NCBI GenBank assembly: GCA_007844125.1
Contig: CM017572.1
Span: 30,838,900 to 30,902,899, forward strand
Origin: Sinonovacula constricta
Taxonomy: Eukaryota; Mollusca; Bivalvia; Cardiida; Solecurtidae
Length of the DNA stretch: 64,000 bases
Direction: 5' to 3'
Of this stretch, positions 22,426-34,774 are shown in pieces. A program made the position numbers and the translations under genes. The notes below the pieces were generated by a model. It saw only the letters and a program-made list of their open reading frames with translations, had not been told where the DNA came from and did no database searches. Numbering within the stretch: the stretch's first letter is position 1; every line of letters begins with the position of its first letter.

Positions 22426-24059
22426 GTCGCTGCACAGTATCGGCAAAAATGCCGGCAAATTTCAACCCAATCCTTAGCCCAGCTCCACAATATATTGTCC
22501 CTTAAAATACATGTTTTTTGTTGGTGTTTTTTGTATGTATCTTTTTGTAAATTATAAGTTGGCTTTGAAATTTCTGTATGATATGTTAATTTCAGCTGCA
22601 AGTCATATCTATCCTAACCAGATAGCTAATTGAAGGCGCTTTGTCATTGATTTGCTTTTTCGTGTCATGTACACAAGGGTGATGGTAAGTAGGGCTGTTC
22701 TGATATGCTAGAAGCATACCATGATATATTTCGATACATATAGAGCTTACTGCAATACGTACATCACCATATTCCCAAATTTAAACAATAATAAGGAGCT
22801 ATTTCACTCAATATAATGAGCACAGTGAATACCTGAATAAAATATGACATTGCTTTATAAGCTTTATAAGAGGTAAACTCAGAAACATGAACGTACTATA
22901 AAGTAAAAGGTCAGAATGTACAGTCAAGCAACAGATTAACTCCAAAATTCATGACAGTGAAGTGTGAAACGCTATTGAATTAGGGCGATGATGAATAGGA
23001 GGTTAAGAATAGGCAATACTAAAGTTCTAAGTATTCTTCAACAAAATATATCTCATGACAATGTGGCTACTTGGAGTAAAATTGTATACCCAATAAGATT
23101 CATGTATCTATGCAACACTTTGTTTTTTTTTTAAATTGAGAAATTAAATTGTGCAAATAAAGCTAAAACTAGTTTAAAACTCATATTGAAAGGAATACAG
23201 CAAATTCAAATCAAATAACTGTAACCACATTTTCTGGGTTGTTCAGAATGAACTGTAGTGAAAGGTTTCGACAGCAGTCTACATTTTCAGTCGTTGATCG
23301 CTTTTCATCAATACAAGCATATTTGACCTCTGATGCACAAAATGGTGGCAATAACAAAATGAAATTAAATATGATGAAAAAGCGATATTTTCATTGTGTA
23401 TCACGGTACAATATTAACTCCACACAGTATCACAATAAACCGGCATGACACAAATGCATTCATGCATGGGCGGATCTAGTAGGGGTGGGGTGGGGGCTCA
23501 GGGGTGTATTAGTGTTGCATATGTGTATAGTGCTACAGATAAGAATATATGACAAAGGTAAGACAAGTAAGCACGCATGTATGCCTAAAATGTCTTAAAA
23601 ATGTTGAAATTAAACTTTTTGTGAAGAAGAAGCAGAAAATTACACTATATGTCTTCAAGATGTCAACGCTCTTCCTGTGGGAGCATGTCCCCTGACCCCC
23701 TTACAGTACTTGTACCTGGTTCTCACTCAATATGACCTCTCCCCTCAATCTTCCCATGGAAACGAGAGACCTTCGAAGACGGGTGATGCTCCCCAAATGG
23801 GTATTTAGTCACAAAATTGATTTGTTGTATAACTATGAAGGTGACTTTGGTAAATGGAGTAGTGCTATAAAATCAGACATTATCAAACCCGTACCAGAAG
23901 GTTGAAGGTAATGGCTATTTTAACCACTGGGTTAACTAGGAGAATAATGGAACTGGTCATACTAACAATGGCAAAGAATATAAAAAATACAATACAATAT
24001 CATTGTTTTTAATAAGGTAGACTGATAGACTAAACATGTATTGCCTGGACACGATTTTA

Positions 24060-24530
24060 CTTCAATGTGACATTGACCTTTAAGGTAATGACCTAAATTT
24101 CGCACGCAACACTTGGTCTTGATATCACGATCATTTCTGAGAAATAATTATAAATTATGAATGCAAATAACAAAGTTATGGGCCGGACATAATTTTGCTT
24201 CAAGGTCACACTTGACATTCAAGGTAGCGACCCAAATCATGCACGCGACACGTCGACTCGATATGGCGATCATTTTTGTGAAAATTGAAATCCAGCTATA
24301 AATAACAAAGTTATGGACCAGACACACTTTTGCTTCAAAGTCATGCTGTGACATTGGCCTTCAAGGTAGCCCTCTGATTTTTTTGCGCGCTACATGTCGC
24401 CTTGATATGACGATCATTTCTGTCACATAATTTTTAAATGCGACTTCAAAGAACAAAGTTATGGGCCGGACACGAATACGGGACGGACGGACAACGCGGC
24501 GACTATATGCTCCCCCGAATTTTCATTCTG
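24060..24530 (+). repeat. ~130-bp tandem repeat ending in GGACGGACGGAC
   Basis: Three to four units containing 'GACATTGACCTTTAAGGTA', 'GCACGCGACACG', 'GATATGGCGATCATTT' and 'AACAAAGTTATGGGCCGGAC', ending in GGGACGGACGGACAACGCG. I recognise this as a dispersed repeat type common in mollusc genomes. Confidence 0.75.
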
Positions 24531-24962
24531 TGAGCATAAAAATGATTATCGATTATGTTTTTTGATGAGAAAGCAAACACTTTGGACTGATAATGACATG
24601 GAAACTGTTTCTACTAGCTTTTGAAATGCAGGAAATGGTTCCATGTTAAAAGATATGCACAATGCCCCACTGTCATTACACAATTGATATCCTGTCCCAG
24701 CCACGCTCTAAAAAAGAACCCTGTGACAACTTACTTTTAAGATCATATGTCATGATCCTCCAGGTAATCAGCTCTGAAATCGATATCTAGTTTTAGCTGA
24801 ACTCCCCATCGTTCTTATTCATAGATGTGGACAGAAAGGACTAGGACAGTATAAGTTTAGGCTACAACTAGGCACACATTCCCCAGAACAGGGGTAAAAC
24901 GTTGCTTCATCTATTAGATATGGGCAAATTATTAGATATCACCTTTAAATTATACAACTGAC

Positions 24963-25320
24963 CAGTGATCCAAGAGGCGACATTTCCGACACAGCAGTTC
25001 TTTGTGTTGGCGACAGTACAACGTTACTAACTCGTCAGCGTGTTTCCCACATTTCTCAGTTAGCACATCTTTGTTGTCTCTTTGTCCTTTCACTACATTG
25101 TGGTTTTCATTCCAATCATTATGAAAACCTAAGCATGATGTACACAGATGTTTATTGCAGTCAGAGCAGTAATAATCTGCAGTCTGGTCTTTTTTCTTCT
25201 TGGCACAAATGGAACACTTAGGATCTTTATATTCTTCTGACCACTTCTCTGCATCCATTGTTGCTGCCATATTTACTATCTGGCACAAGGTTTCTAATGG
25301 TATGTACACTGAAGTCTGTG
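24963..25320 (-). CDS. TRIM/NHL-like gene, exon 1 (two B-boxes)
   Basis: First coding exon, minus strand. It is preceded by an acceptor (TTGTTCTTGCAG at 25,332-25,321), so a 5' untranslated exon lies upstream. I choose the ATG at 25,270 (MAATMDAEKW); a second in-frame ATG is at 25,258. An upstream ATG at 25,339 lies in the intron and is rejected. Zinc-binding residues: C19/C22, C35/C38, C43/C46, H50/H57 (B-box 1-like) and C74/H77, C86/H89, C94/C97, H102 plus the C of exon 2 (B-box 2-like). No RING finger precedes the B-boxes. Donor CACTG|GTCAGT, phase 2. Confidence 0.87.
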
Positions 25321-27200
25321 CTGCAAGAACAAAAGGCATGTGTTGCTAACTATCCAATAGTCAACCTGCACCGAGCTTATCAGTAGGAAACACAATAACT
25401 CAATCTTATCACAATAATGTTTAAATAAATGATTCAATTTGTTTTAATTAAATGGCATTGCATAATTAGTGTATCGTTTGTATGCTTTAAGTCGGACTTC
25501 AGTTGGTTGTGGGTTTGTCAACTACAGTGTGTGACAATGACAGAACATTTGTACTCTATCACTCATAACAATAAGACTCAGCTTAAATTCAGCAGGAAAT
25601 CTGTTGCCAGCCAGGCAATGTAAAGTTCTATTGAAAATGTGAATTCATTAAGATTCCAACTGGCTTATGGTTACTCTAATTCATGACAGTAAACAGAAAG
25701 CGTATATCATTTGTACAACATATTAAGATGTAAATGCACTTCTAGTGCATGAATGGGTACATTTTAGTCGATGGGCATTTGAAATAAATATGCTTGTCAA
25801 GAAAAATAAGACCAAAGTCACAACCGATGCTAACCTTGAGACTCTTTGCCTTGAAGCAGAATTCAGCCCTCCAATCAAAACCCACCGGCTATGGTTAATG
25901 TATAATCAAACTGTAATAAAATGAAAATATAGGTCTATTTACAAGTGTTGCTTTATATAACAACTCATTGTTTAATTGAATGGACATGCTGATATCCAGA
26001 AAAAGTGCAGTTTAAGATAAATTTACACTGTAATGGGGAAACCATTTTATTTAAAAATGTAATGCATATGAAAGAAATTAAGTTGATTTTATTTACGACT
26101 TGCCATACAGTAAGCACATAGATCCAAAGATATGGAAAGCTTATGGTATCTTATCCGCCAATAAAAAAAGAACTTGGCTGGGGCCACTAGTTGATCCGCG
26201 GTCCTGCACACAAGTTGTCGCAACCCGGAAGAAGATGCATTGATATTACCAACAAGGGCGTCTGTTACACTCGATCTGGCTGAAAATGCTGGCAGCTGGA
26301 AGGCCACTATGAACTATTCTAACACAATCACAGACACTCAATGTTGCTTCAACGTATTTATGTAAATGTTCCACTAAGGGAAATTATATCATTCAATTAA
26401 ACGACTACGCCCACAGATTCGCACTTTTATGCAAGACACGGAAGTGACTGCCTCGTTCTGATTTTGTTCTTCTGTCCGGCGTTTCAGTGCTACACATGCA
26501 AGATGCTGGGAACCATGAATTGACCTTCACCTATGATATGGGTGTGCCTGTATGACTAACTAGCGAATAGGAGTCATATTTCCGACTGGATCTCTCTTCA
26601 TTTGCAATACGACTTGGTAATGCTAATGTGACACAGTATATGACATGTTTTTGTATGAAATCGACATAACAATGGCTCATATTTGCGAGTACGACATTTT
26701 ATCTTTCGAATATATGAGTCTACATAAGAAAATGGCCATACTGTGAAATACATTACACTAAGCAAACATTTAATAACTTTTGTCTATATATTATTAGAGA
26801 CATATTGTTAATGAACGTGTTTAGGCGTCGGGATTATCTTTTGTAAGGAAATTATAAATTAGTAATATAATAAATATAATAAAGTTGTTAGATTATTTAA
26901 TTTAGTTATTTAGTACGAACTTCGGATGAGCTGGGTCAAACAACTGAACACACACCCCTCATATTGATTAAGAAATTGCTTTGATGGGCATGTCAATAAC
27001 GCCAAGATACCATTAATTCATGCCCTTCAGTTGTATTACAGGACTATCTTTGTTCATCGTCGGTACTGAGGTATTTGCTAATGTCTATTAAAGGCAAACT
27101 TTTCTCTCTTAAAAAAAGATAAAAAAAATGAAAAAATGAAATGAGGATGAATAGCTAGATTTATTATTTATATAAAACGACTTAATAACTAGACAAGCAT
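25321..27200. other. Upstream of TRIM-like gene
   Basis: Should contain the gene's untranslated first exon and promoter on the minus strand, but I cannot place them. A minus-strand open stretch at 26,089-26,307 (FQLPAFSARSSVTDALVGNI) resembles no family that I know. Otherwise AT-rich with nothing recognised. Confidence 0.4.
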
Positions 27201-28080
27201 CGGTATGTATACAACCCCCCCCCCCCCCCCCCGGACAATATCTTTTAGTGTCGGGTACCTTTTACCTTTAAAAAAAGCACATTAAAGTAGCGGATTGTCA
27301 AGTTTCCATCAGAATTACAGTTTGTTAATACAGGCGCGTATCTTGGCCATTTTTTATTAAAGTTACGCAAAATTACTAGGGTATAAAAATAAAGAAATAC
27401 ATTGCCTAACGGTTAGGCTAACCCCGGTTAGGCATCGATTTTCTTAGTGTTTTTGGTACTTTTAGATATTTCGAACATAAAGTGTGCAATGAACAGTATT
27501 AGTGAAACATAATTATAGCAAAAATCTAATAAAACGTCCTTGTTTGCAAGCATGGCAATAAAAACAAAACTTCTTTCCGCGAAACTTCTTTTCGCTATTT
27601 AAATACTTTCCGCACTTTAGTCATACCGGAAGTTTAGTTTCGTCTCGGCTGTAGCGAGGCTGGATAAGATTTCGGTGTTATTTTGGGGTCTTATTCTTAG
27701 TAGAAATGTTGGATTTGCGATGTTTACATCAAAGCGATTGGGTTTTAATCAATTATTTCGTTCTGGTCATGTATTCTTCCCGGTTTGGGGAGTTACACAC
27801 TGTCGTTTTATCGTGTAAATGAGATATTTTAGTGTCATATATACTAAGGGCTGAATCCACCGTGCTAGTTTCGTGGAATAATCATTTGTATCTGGAAATT
27901 AGACATTATCTAAAGGTTAGTACTGTATTTTTATATTTATTTCTGGATGACAAGCAATTGTCGACACCATGGGTAACATGTTGCAGCAGCTGGGAAGGGT
28001 CGATTCGGAGTTGGGCCCTGGAATAGAGTCTGTCGAGGTTTGAGAAGGATGGGCGCCGTGTGAGTGTATTTGTGTCTCCT
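27201..28080. other. Non-coding, possible plus-strand promoter-like GC island
   Basis: A pure C run (27,215-27,232), then AT-rich DNA. Around 27,575-27,700 the composition becomes more GC-rich, with TTCCGCG, CCGGAAGT and CTCGGCTGTAGCGAGG. This could be a promoter or 5' exon, but no coding exon follows within view. Confidence 0.3.
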
Positions 28081-28089
28081 GGGCTATGT

Positions 28090-28200
28090 GTAACAGGAGT
28101 GGAAAAAGTGAGCCTCCACCTGTATTCGAACCACAGACCTCCCCTATACTAGCAGGTCGCTCTACAATCTGAGATATAGAGGCTCTGCGAAAGGACAGTG
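28090..28200 (-). repeat. tRNA-like SINE head, minus strand
   Basis: On the minus strand it reads 'CTCAGATTGTAGAGCGACC' (A box) and 'GTGGTTCGAATACAGG' (B box). It does not fold as a full tRNA and has no match among the other SINEs here. Confidence 0.5.
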
Positions 28201-28204
28201 TCGG

Positions 28205-29240
28205 CTCAAAAAGTCCCAAATCTAAAACGGCCCGGTAAAAACGGCCCGGACCAAAAGGACCCTGTTTTGAAAGGTAGTGGTATGGGAACGGCCAATAAAA
28301 AAGGGAGACGAAAAGGCCCATATGTGTGTGTGTAATATGTACATGCATGTTCAAGTAGAATATTGATCGTATATTGAATATTGATCGTAATTGTATATTA
28401 TTAAATAGTATTAATTTATTATATGTGAATGTATATTATTTGTAATATTTCCTTTATATTTAATTGCTGTATCTTTTTAAAAGTATGAACATATGTGTAC
28501 CGTTATTAAAACCTATTTTCTGTAGAATTTTTCTTACCATGATTAAATTACTATGTTAATTGATCACTTTTTTAAATTATATTTAAAACTTTATTTATAT
28601 TAAATTTTAATTCAATCTCCTAATAAAATTTACATTTATGATTTACTTCATACTGTTTATGAAACAATAAAATATTATTCTTTTAATTAATTGTGCATCG
28701 AAACATTTTCCAGACTTCGTGCCTATTTATACTTTATTGAAATAATTTGTAATTTCAAACATGGTATAAAATAACGTGATTGTAATTTCTATTTATATCA
28801 GTTACAATTAGTTCGATATATTATTCTTGGCCTTAATTCTAAAATTATTTAATTCAAACGTCAATTTATTTTTTTATTCTGGGACTTTTTTAGGCAATTT
28901 TTGGCTTTAGTTTTTCGTTTTAAATTCCAAATATTATCTGCGCCATCGGCGGGTCCCAAGCACCGAGTGAGAAAACAGGTGGGGAATTTGAATATTACTT
29001 GCTGTATTATTTACATGCTGTTAATGTATTTTTATAAACATGTATTTTTAAAATTCACATTTAAACACATACTGCGACGTCGCCTGGTCTCAGCAACGCT
29101 CAAACAGCAGTTTCGATTTTGGCTACTCAATTACTCATTAAACATAATATAATATGTATGTATATAATATAAAATATGGGCCTTTGTGGTACGGGCCTGT
29201 CTGGTGCACCTTTTCGGTTTTGGGCCTTTTTGACCGCGAT
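28205..29240. repeat. Possible inverted-repeat element with AT-rich core
   Basis: Left end has GGCCCGG and 'TTTGGGACTTTTTGAGCC' (reverse complement of 28,200-28,220); right end has 'TTTTGGGCCTTTTTGACC' (29,215-29,235). 'AAAAGGCCCATAT' at 28,312 and 'AATATGGGCCTTTG' at 29,172 are also mirror-related. The core (28,340-29,160) is very AT-rich with no open frame of note. Ends are imperfect. Confidence 0.4.
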
Positions 29241-30312
29241 TCGAACGAACTACCAGTACAACTGCTACAAATACAAGAAATACTCTAGAAACTTCCATCC
29301 GCCCCTGCTTCCAATCCGGATACGGATCCAAATGGCTGCTCCGAGTAGCCTGGCATGGCCTTCAAAGTGTTTTTATTGTATACACAGTTAGAATATAAGA
29401 CGTGTGTATTATATGGATATGGGTGGGGCTTGGCACCCAAATAATATAATTAATATATACTTTTTCATTTAATCATTAGAAAGGATTCTTCAGAGACGAG
29501 TCATCACCCGACCTCGAGCCTCTCGCGACAAGAACGGGAGCCGATCTGGACAGGCCGCGCTAGATCCTATTTTGGTGTATATATATGGGATGAATGAAGT
29601 CCCTATTAAATTATCATATGCATGTATTATTATATTTAAAAGAAGTCTGCGGAATCGAGTCCTCCCAACTTCCCCAAGCCCGAGTCTCCGATCACGGCTG
29701 GGCGTTGATCTGGACTGGCCGCTCTAGGCTGCAAAATGGTGACTTTACCCGAGAGATCCCTAAATTATATACTTGACGATTTGAGATGCAAGAAAGATAT
29801 AAAGGTATGTAGAACCTTTATAAGAAAGATACAAAGGTAAATAGAACCTTTATTAGTGTTATTTTATTAATAATAAGGCATTAATATATTTTTGTTTATA
29901 TAATTGTGTGCTGATTCCATTTCCTATGGATATATAGTTGGTTTAGTCTGCTCATACCTTAAATTTTGATGAACATATTACTTTTTTTATTTTATCCATA
30001 GTTATTGTTTAAAACACCATTCATGTTTACATTCTTTGTTTGGACCATTTTTGTGCATTAAATATATTAGTTACCTAATTATATGCTAGTAAACAAAAAT
30101 GGAAATGGCAGTAGACTGGTAATGTAGGCGTTGGTCCATGCAGGTGCAGTTCCTTGGTGAATTATCAGTTCGAGTCTGATGTGGACCTGTCTAATTGCAA
30201 GCCTGTTGACTACAGTTATTTTTATTATTTAATTATAATTCTCTCTAGGGCATCTGTTGCAATTTAATTGGATGTTACAATTATTAAGTCTTGCCACGCA
30301 TGCCACATTTTT
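29241..30312. other. Intergenic with two related GC-rich blocks
   Basis: 29,500-29,570 and 29,655-29,740 share 'GAGTC/GAGCCTCTC..CGGGAGCCGATCTGGAC' and 'GATCTGGACTGGCCGCTCTAG' style segments, hinting at a short duplicated unit. A tRNA-B-box-like 'CAGTTCGAGTCTGATG' is at 30,166-30,182. No gene seen. Confidence 0.35.
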
Positions 30313-32852
30313 AGCTCACCTGAGCACAATGTGCTCAAGGGGAGCTTTTGTGATACCCAGGCGTCCGTCGTCCATTGTCAACATTTTATTTGTGAACACA
30401 CTAGAGGCCACAATTTTTATCCAATCTTCATCAAACTTGGTCAGAATGTTTGTCTGCATGAAATCTTGGAAAAGTTCATTATTGGGTCACCTGGGGTCAA
30501 AAAATAGGTCACGAGTTCAAATTTTAGGAAAGAATTGTGAACACACTAGAGACCACATTTATAGCCCAATTTTCACCAAACTTGGTCAAAATGTTTGTCT
30601 ACATGAAATCTTGGAGGAGTTCTTAACTGGGTCACGTGGGGTCAAAAAGTAGGTCACTAGATCAAATCTTAGAAAAAGGTTGTGAACACACTAGAGACCA
30701 CATGTATAGCCCAATCTTTACCAAACTTGGTCAGAATGTTTGTCTGCATGAAATCTTGAAGGAATTCATAACTGGGTCACATGGGGTCAAAAAGTAGGTA
30801 ACTAGGTCAAATCTTAAAAAAAGCTTGTGAACGCACTAGAGGCCACATTTACAGCCTAATCTTCACCAGACTTGGTCAGAATGTTTGTCTGCATGAAGTC
30901 TTGGACGCGTTCGTAACTGGGTCACGTTGGGTCAAAAAAGTATGTCACTAGGTCAAATCTTAGAAAAAGCTTGTAAACACACTAGAGGCCCTATTTATAG
31001 GCCAATCTTCATCAACCTTGGTCAGAATGTTTGTCTACATGAAATCTTGGATGAGTTCGTTATTGTTTCTCGTGGGGTCATAAAGTAGGTCACTAGGTCA
31101 AATTTTAGAAAAAGGTTATGAACACATTAGAGACCACATTTATAGCCCAATCTTTACCAAACTTGATCAGAATGTTTGTTTGCATGAAGTCTTGGAGGAG
31201 TTCGTAACTGGGTTACGTGGGGTCAAAAAGTAGGTCACTAGATCAAATCTAAGAAAAAGCTTGTGAACACACTGGAGACCACATGTATAGCCCAATCTTC
31301 ACCAAACTTTATCAGAATGTTTGTCTGCATGAAACCTTGGACAAGTTCATTATTGGATTATGTGGATCAAAAATTAGGTCACTAGGTCAAATCTTAAAGA
31401 AAGATTGTAAACACACTAGAGGCCACATTTATAGCCCAATCTTCACCAACCTTATTCAGAATGTTTGTCTACATGAAATCTTGGATAAGTTCCTAACTGG
31501 GTCACGTGAAGTCAAAAAGTAGGTTACTAGGTCAAATCTTAAAAAAGCTTATGAACACACTAGTGGACACATTTATAGCCTAATCTTCACCAAACTTGGT
31601 CAGAATGTTTGTCTGCATGAAGTCTTGGATGAGTTCGTAACTGGGTCACGTGGGTCAAAAAAGTAGGTCACTAGGTCAAATCTTAGAAAAAGCTTGTAAA
31701 CAGACTAGAGGCTTTATTTATAGGCCACTCTTCATCAACCTTGGTCAGAATGTTTGTCTACATGAAATCTTAGGTGAGTTCGTTATTGTGTCTCGTGGGG
31801 TCATAAAGTAAGTTACTAGGTCAAATTTTAGAAAAAGCTTGTGAACACACTAGATACCACATTTATAGCCCAATCTTCACAAAACTTTATCAGAATGTTT
31901 GTCTGCATGAAATCTTGGACAAGTTCATTATTGGATTATGTGGATCAAAAATTAGGTCACTAGGTCAAATCTTAAAGAAAGATTGTAAACACACTAGAGG
32001 CCACATTTATAGCCCAATCTTCACCAACCTTATTCAGAATGTTTGTCTACATGAAATCTTGGATAAGTTCCTAACAGGGTCACGTGAAGTCAAAAAGTAG
32101 GTCACTAGGTCAAATCTTAAAAAAGCTTATGAACACACTAGTGGACACATTTATAGCCTAATCTTCACCAAACTTGGTCAGAATGTTTGTCTGCATGAAG
32201 TCTTGGATGAGTTCGTAACTGGGTCACGTGGGTCAAAAAAGTAGGTCACTAGGTCAAATCTTAGAAAAAGCTTGTAAACAGACTAGAGGCTTTATTTATA
32301 GGCCACTCTTCATCAACCTTGGTCAGAATGTTTGTCTACATGAAATCTTAGGTGAGTTCGTTATTGTGTCTCGTGGGGTCATAAAGTAAGTTACTAGGTC
32401 AAATTTTAGAAAAAGCTTGTGAACACACTAGATACCACATTTATAGCCCAATCTTCACAAAACTTGGTCAGAATGTTTGTCTACATGAAATTCTGGACAA
32501 GTTCGTTATAAGGTCATGTGGGGTCAAAAAGTAGGTCACTAGGTTACATTTTAGAAAAAACCTTGTGAAAACACTTTAGAGGCTACATTGATGGCCCAGT
32601 CTTCACCAAACTTGACCAGCATGTTTGCCAGTATAAAAATCTTACATATGTTTTGAAGTGTGTCATGTGGATTCAGTAGGTTACTTGGTATAGTTCTAGA
32701 AAATGTTATCAACCCAGTGGCCACACTAATGGTCCAATCTTCACCAACGATTTCTAAAGTAAATAACTCTTAATAACTTGATGCCAGGTTTGAGCCTACT
32801 TAAAGCCTGTGTCATCAGGTGAGCGATTAAGGGCCATCATGGCCCTCTTGTT
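30313..32852 (+). mobile_element. TIR element filled with ~165-bp tandem repeats
   Basis: Left end AGCTCACCTGAGCACAATGT, right end 'TCATCAGGTGAGCGATTAAG' followed by GGGCCATCATGGCCC; AGCTCACCTGA / TCAGGTGAGC are inverted. The interior is about fourteen units of ~165 bp with 'CACATTTATAGCCCAATCTT', 'AACTTGGTCAGAATGTTTGT' and 'TAGGTCACTAGGTCAAATCT'. No transposase is seen, so it is non-autonomous. The ends match a repeat type that I know to be very common in bivalves. Protein-like frames here (NVCLHEILDKF) are repeat translations, not genes. Confidence 0.8.
31283..32440 (+). repeat. Higher-order duplication (~578 bp) inside the array
   Basis: The distinctive variant 'TTATTGGATTATGTGGATC' occurs at about 31,350 and again about 578 bp later. 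The blocks that follow (GTGGACACATTTATAGCC, GAGGCTTTATTTATAGGCC, GTGTCTCGTGGGGTCATAAAG) recur in the same order. So a four-unit block was duplicated recently. Confidence 0.85.
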
Positions 32853-33279
32853 ATTATAGTCACCAAGTGCTCTAAAGACAAGTTTTTGTATCTTTTTAGG
32901 GGAAAATAGTCAAGTTTGTAGATTAAGTGGAAGACTGATGCTAAAAACACCTTCTAAGGCAATTCTTTATCCCTGGTGAACTCTGCACCGTAGTAGAAAA
33001 TGGGACTTGTCATTGATAGTGATGCAAGTAACACAAGTAGGATTTTAGTTTAGTATATATTCCCATGTGCTACCAGGTAGCAAAGTTTTTGTTGTTCTCA
33101 GCCTGGAGTTACATTTGTCTAGTCTTAAGTTATCCGAGTACATAAAGGGTTGATCAAGGGTGGGTAAAGGCCTACCATTATTACGCATTTTATTTTCTGT
33201 TATTGTTATGTTACATCATTTCTGTAACAGATGTGTTTTGCTAATAGAATATATTTCAGATGGGGATAAACCAAGATAT

Positions 33280-34250
33280 TCAGTCACATCTGATAGATTG
33301 AGGCCTCTTTAACCACCGCATCAGCGCCCTCGTTGCCAGAAATTCCCACATGTGCTGGATACAATGACGCTGCTCTTGACACTGGTTGATACCTATTTTA
33401 ATTTTGTTTAAGAGATTGGGTCTAGATCTGCTATTGTGAAACTTCATTGCTGTTTCTGAAGCCAAAGAGTCGGAAAGAATAACAGATTTATTTGCGTTTT
33501 GTCTTAGTATCCAGCATAAAGTTTGCATTATGGCGTTTAATTCTGAATTTAAGATGGGAGTATTACCTGTAATTCTATCAATCTGTTTAAAATCTTGACT
33601 AGGGATGGCAAAGGCAGAGGTCACAATTCCCATGAGTGGATCTTTTGCTTCCATCTGTATATATTTTTAACCAGTCTGAATAGTTTGTATCTAAACATTT
33701 CAGTGAAGTTACCCTCGTTTCAATTGGCCAATCTGATTTGTTGACCTGGTTTGTTAATTGTAGGCTAATATCAAGTTCAGAGAGCAGCCATGGTTCGAGC
33801 TCTGAGGGCCCCATCTCCGCTACAGTACATCCCCCGACACCGTACTCCTCTGCTCGGTCAGAAACCGTGGTTCCATAAGGTAATGTTTGTTTAATAGATC
33901 TAGTCATTTTGTTGCAGAGGTAGTAACCGGTGCCGAGGATTTTGTTCATCGGGTTTGATGGTATCGCTCGGACCCTGGCACAGAGTCGGACTTGCTGCTC
34001 CTCCCTCCTGAGTTACAAAGGAGGCATTCCTGATTCCTGCTCTAAAATATTGACTGGGACACTGTTAAGTGTACACAAGGCTATTCTGAGGACCTTATTC
34101 TGTAGACAATCTAGCTTCTGCAGATGTGTTTGGGGTGCACTCGCATAGATTTCACACCCATATTCTATTTTTGGACGTATTAAAGACCTGTACAAAAGGA
34201 GACCTCTGTGTTTGTTTACCCATAATAAGCACCTTTAGCATTCTCAGCAT
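33280..34250 (-). pseudogene. Decayed non-LTR retrotransposon, RT end and RNase H
   Basis: Minus strand. 34,195-34,013 reads SLIRPKIEYGCEIYASA and LDCLQNKVLRIALC, the usual end of a LINE reverse transcriptase. 33,949-33,654 ends in WLKIYTDGSKRSTHG, the first RNase H motif (catalytic Asp). In another frame 33,654-33,280 gives NTPILNSELNAIMQTL (Glu motif) and KSVILSDSLASETAM (second Asp motif). The RNase H domain is thus split by a frameshift near 33,650. No endonuclease or catalytic RT core is seen. The combination of RT and RNase H fits LINE clades such as I, R1 or Tad-like; I cannot choose. Confidence 0.8.
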
Positions 34251-34445
34251 GTTCAGGTCCCACTTTTAATGATGTCAGATATATGACTTGAATGTTAACC
34301 TGGTGTAAAAGGTCAACCCACAACATCTAACTATTTTTTTTTCAAATTTAATTTTTCTTTTCTCTAAATATACGTCTATGCTAGTTGTAGGTTTATTGCC
34401 AAATAGTTTGCCTACAGATTGAGCCATAAATGTGGCTTCTAAGCG

Positions 34446-34774
34446 TGTTCACAAGACCGGACCTGATAGAGCAATCGGTAGAGCATCAGCTTCAGCTACG
34501 TGTGCCCAGGTTCAATCCCGGGCCGCGACATACCAAAGTCGTAAATAATGGTAGTGCTATAGCTCCCTTGCTAGCGCTCAAGCAAATATAAGGGAAATTC
34601 CACGACTGGATGGCCCAGTGTCAGGATAATAAGACTGGATGTGGTATCATGCCAGGTGTTCACGTCATGCAATACTCAGTAAAGGCAGCACTTTATCTGT
34701 TTCATGTGGACACTATCTCCAGATAACTGAAATACTATTGGTGGGAGAATAAACCCAACAAACATGTTCACAAG
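34446..34774 (+). mobile_element. SINE family A with 10-bp TSD
   Basis: SINE A body at 34,456-34,764 (309 bp) flanked by TGTTCACAAG at 34,446-34,455 and 34,765-34,774. A box 'TAGAGCAATCGGTAGAGC' and B box 'GGTTCAATCCC'; tail ends AATAAACCCAACAAACA. This defines the exact ends of the family. Confidence 0.93.

Larger units (their letters stand above)
21636..24962 (-). other. TRIM-like gene intron 1
   Basis: 3.3 kb. Contains a family D SINE (22,200-22,425) and a tandem 'GACCTTCAAGGTAGCGACC' repeat ending in GGACGGACGGAC (24,060-24,530). Nothing else recognised. Confidence 0.7.

Noticed and set aside
26089..26307. 72-residue minus-strand open frame upstream of the TRIM-like gene
   Set aside because: No domain, no splice link to exon 1 that preserves frame, and the sequence looks like dispersed repeat material.
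30257..32100. Series of similar 60-130-residue frames (NVCLHEILDKF type)
   Set aside because: They are in-phase translations of the ~165-bp repeat unit and have stops at unit borders; no start or splice context.
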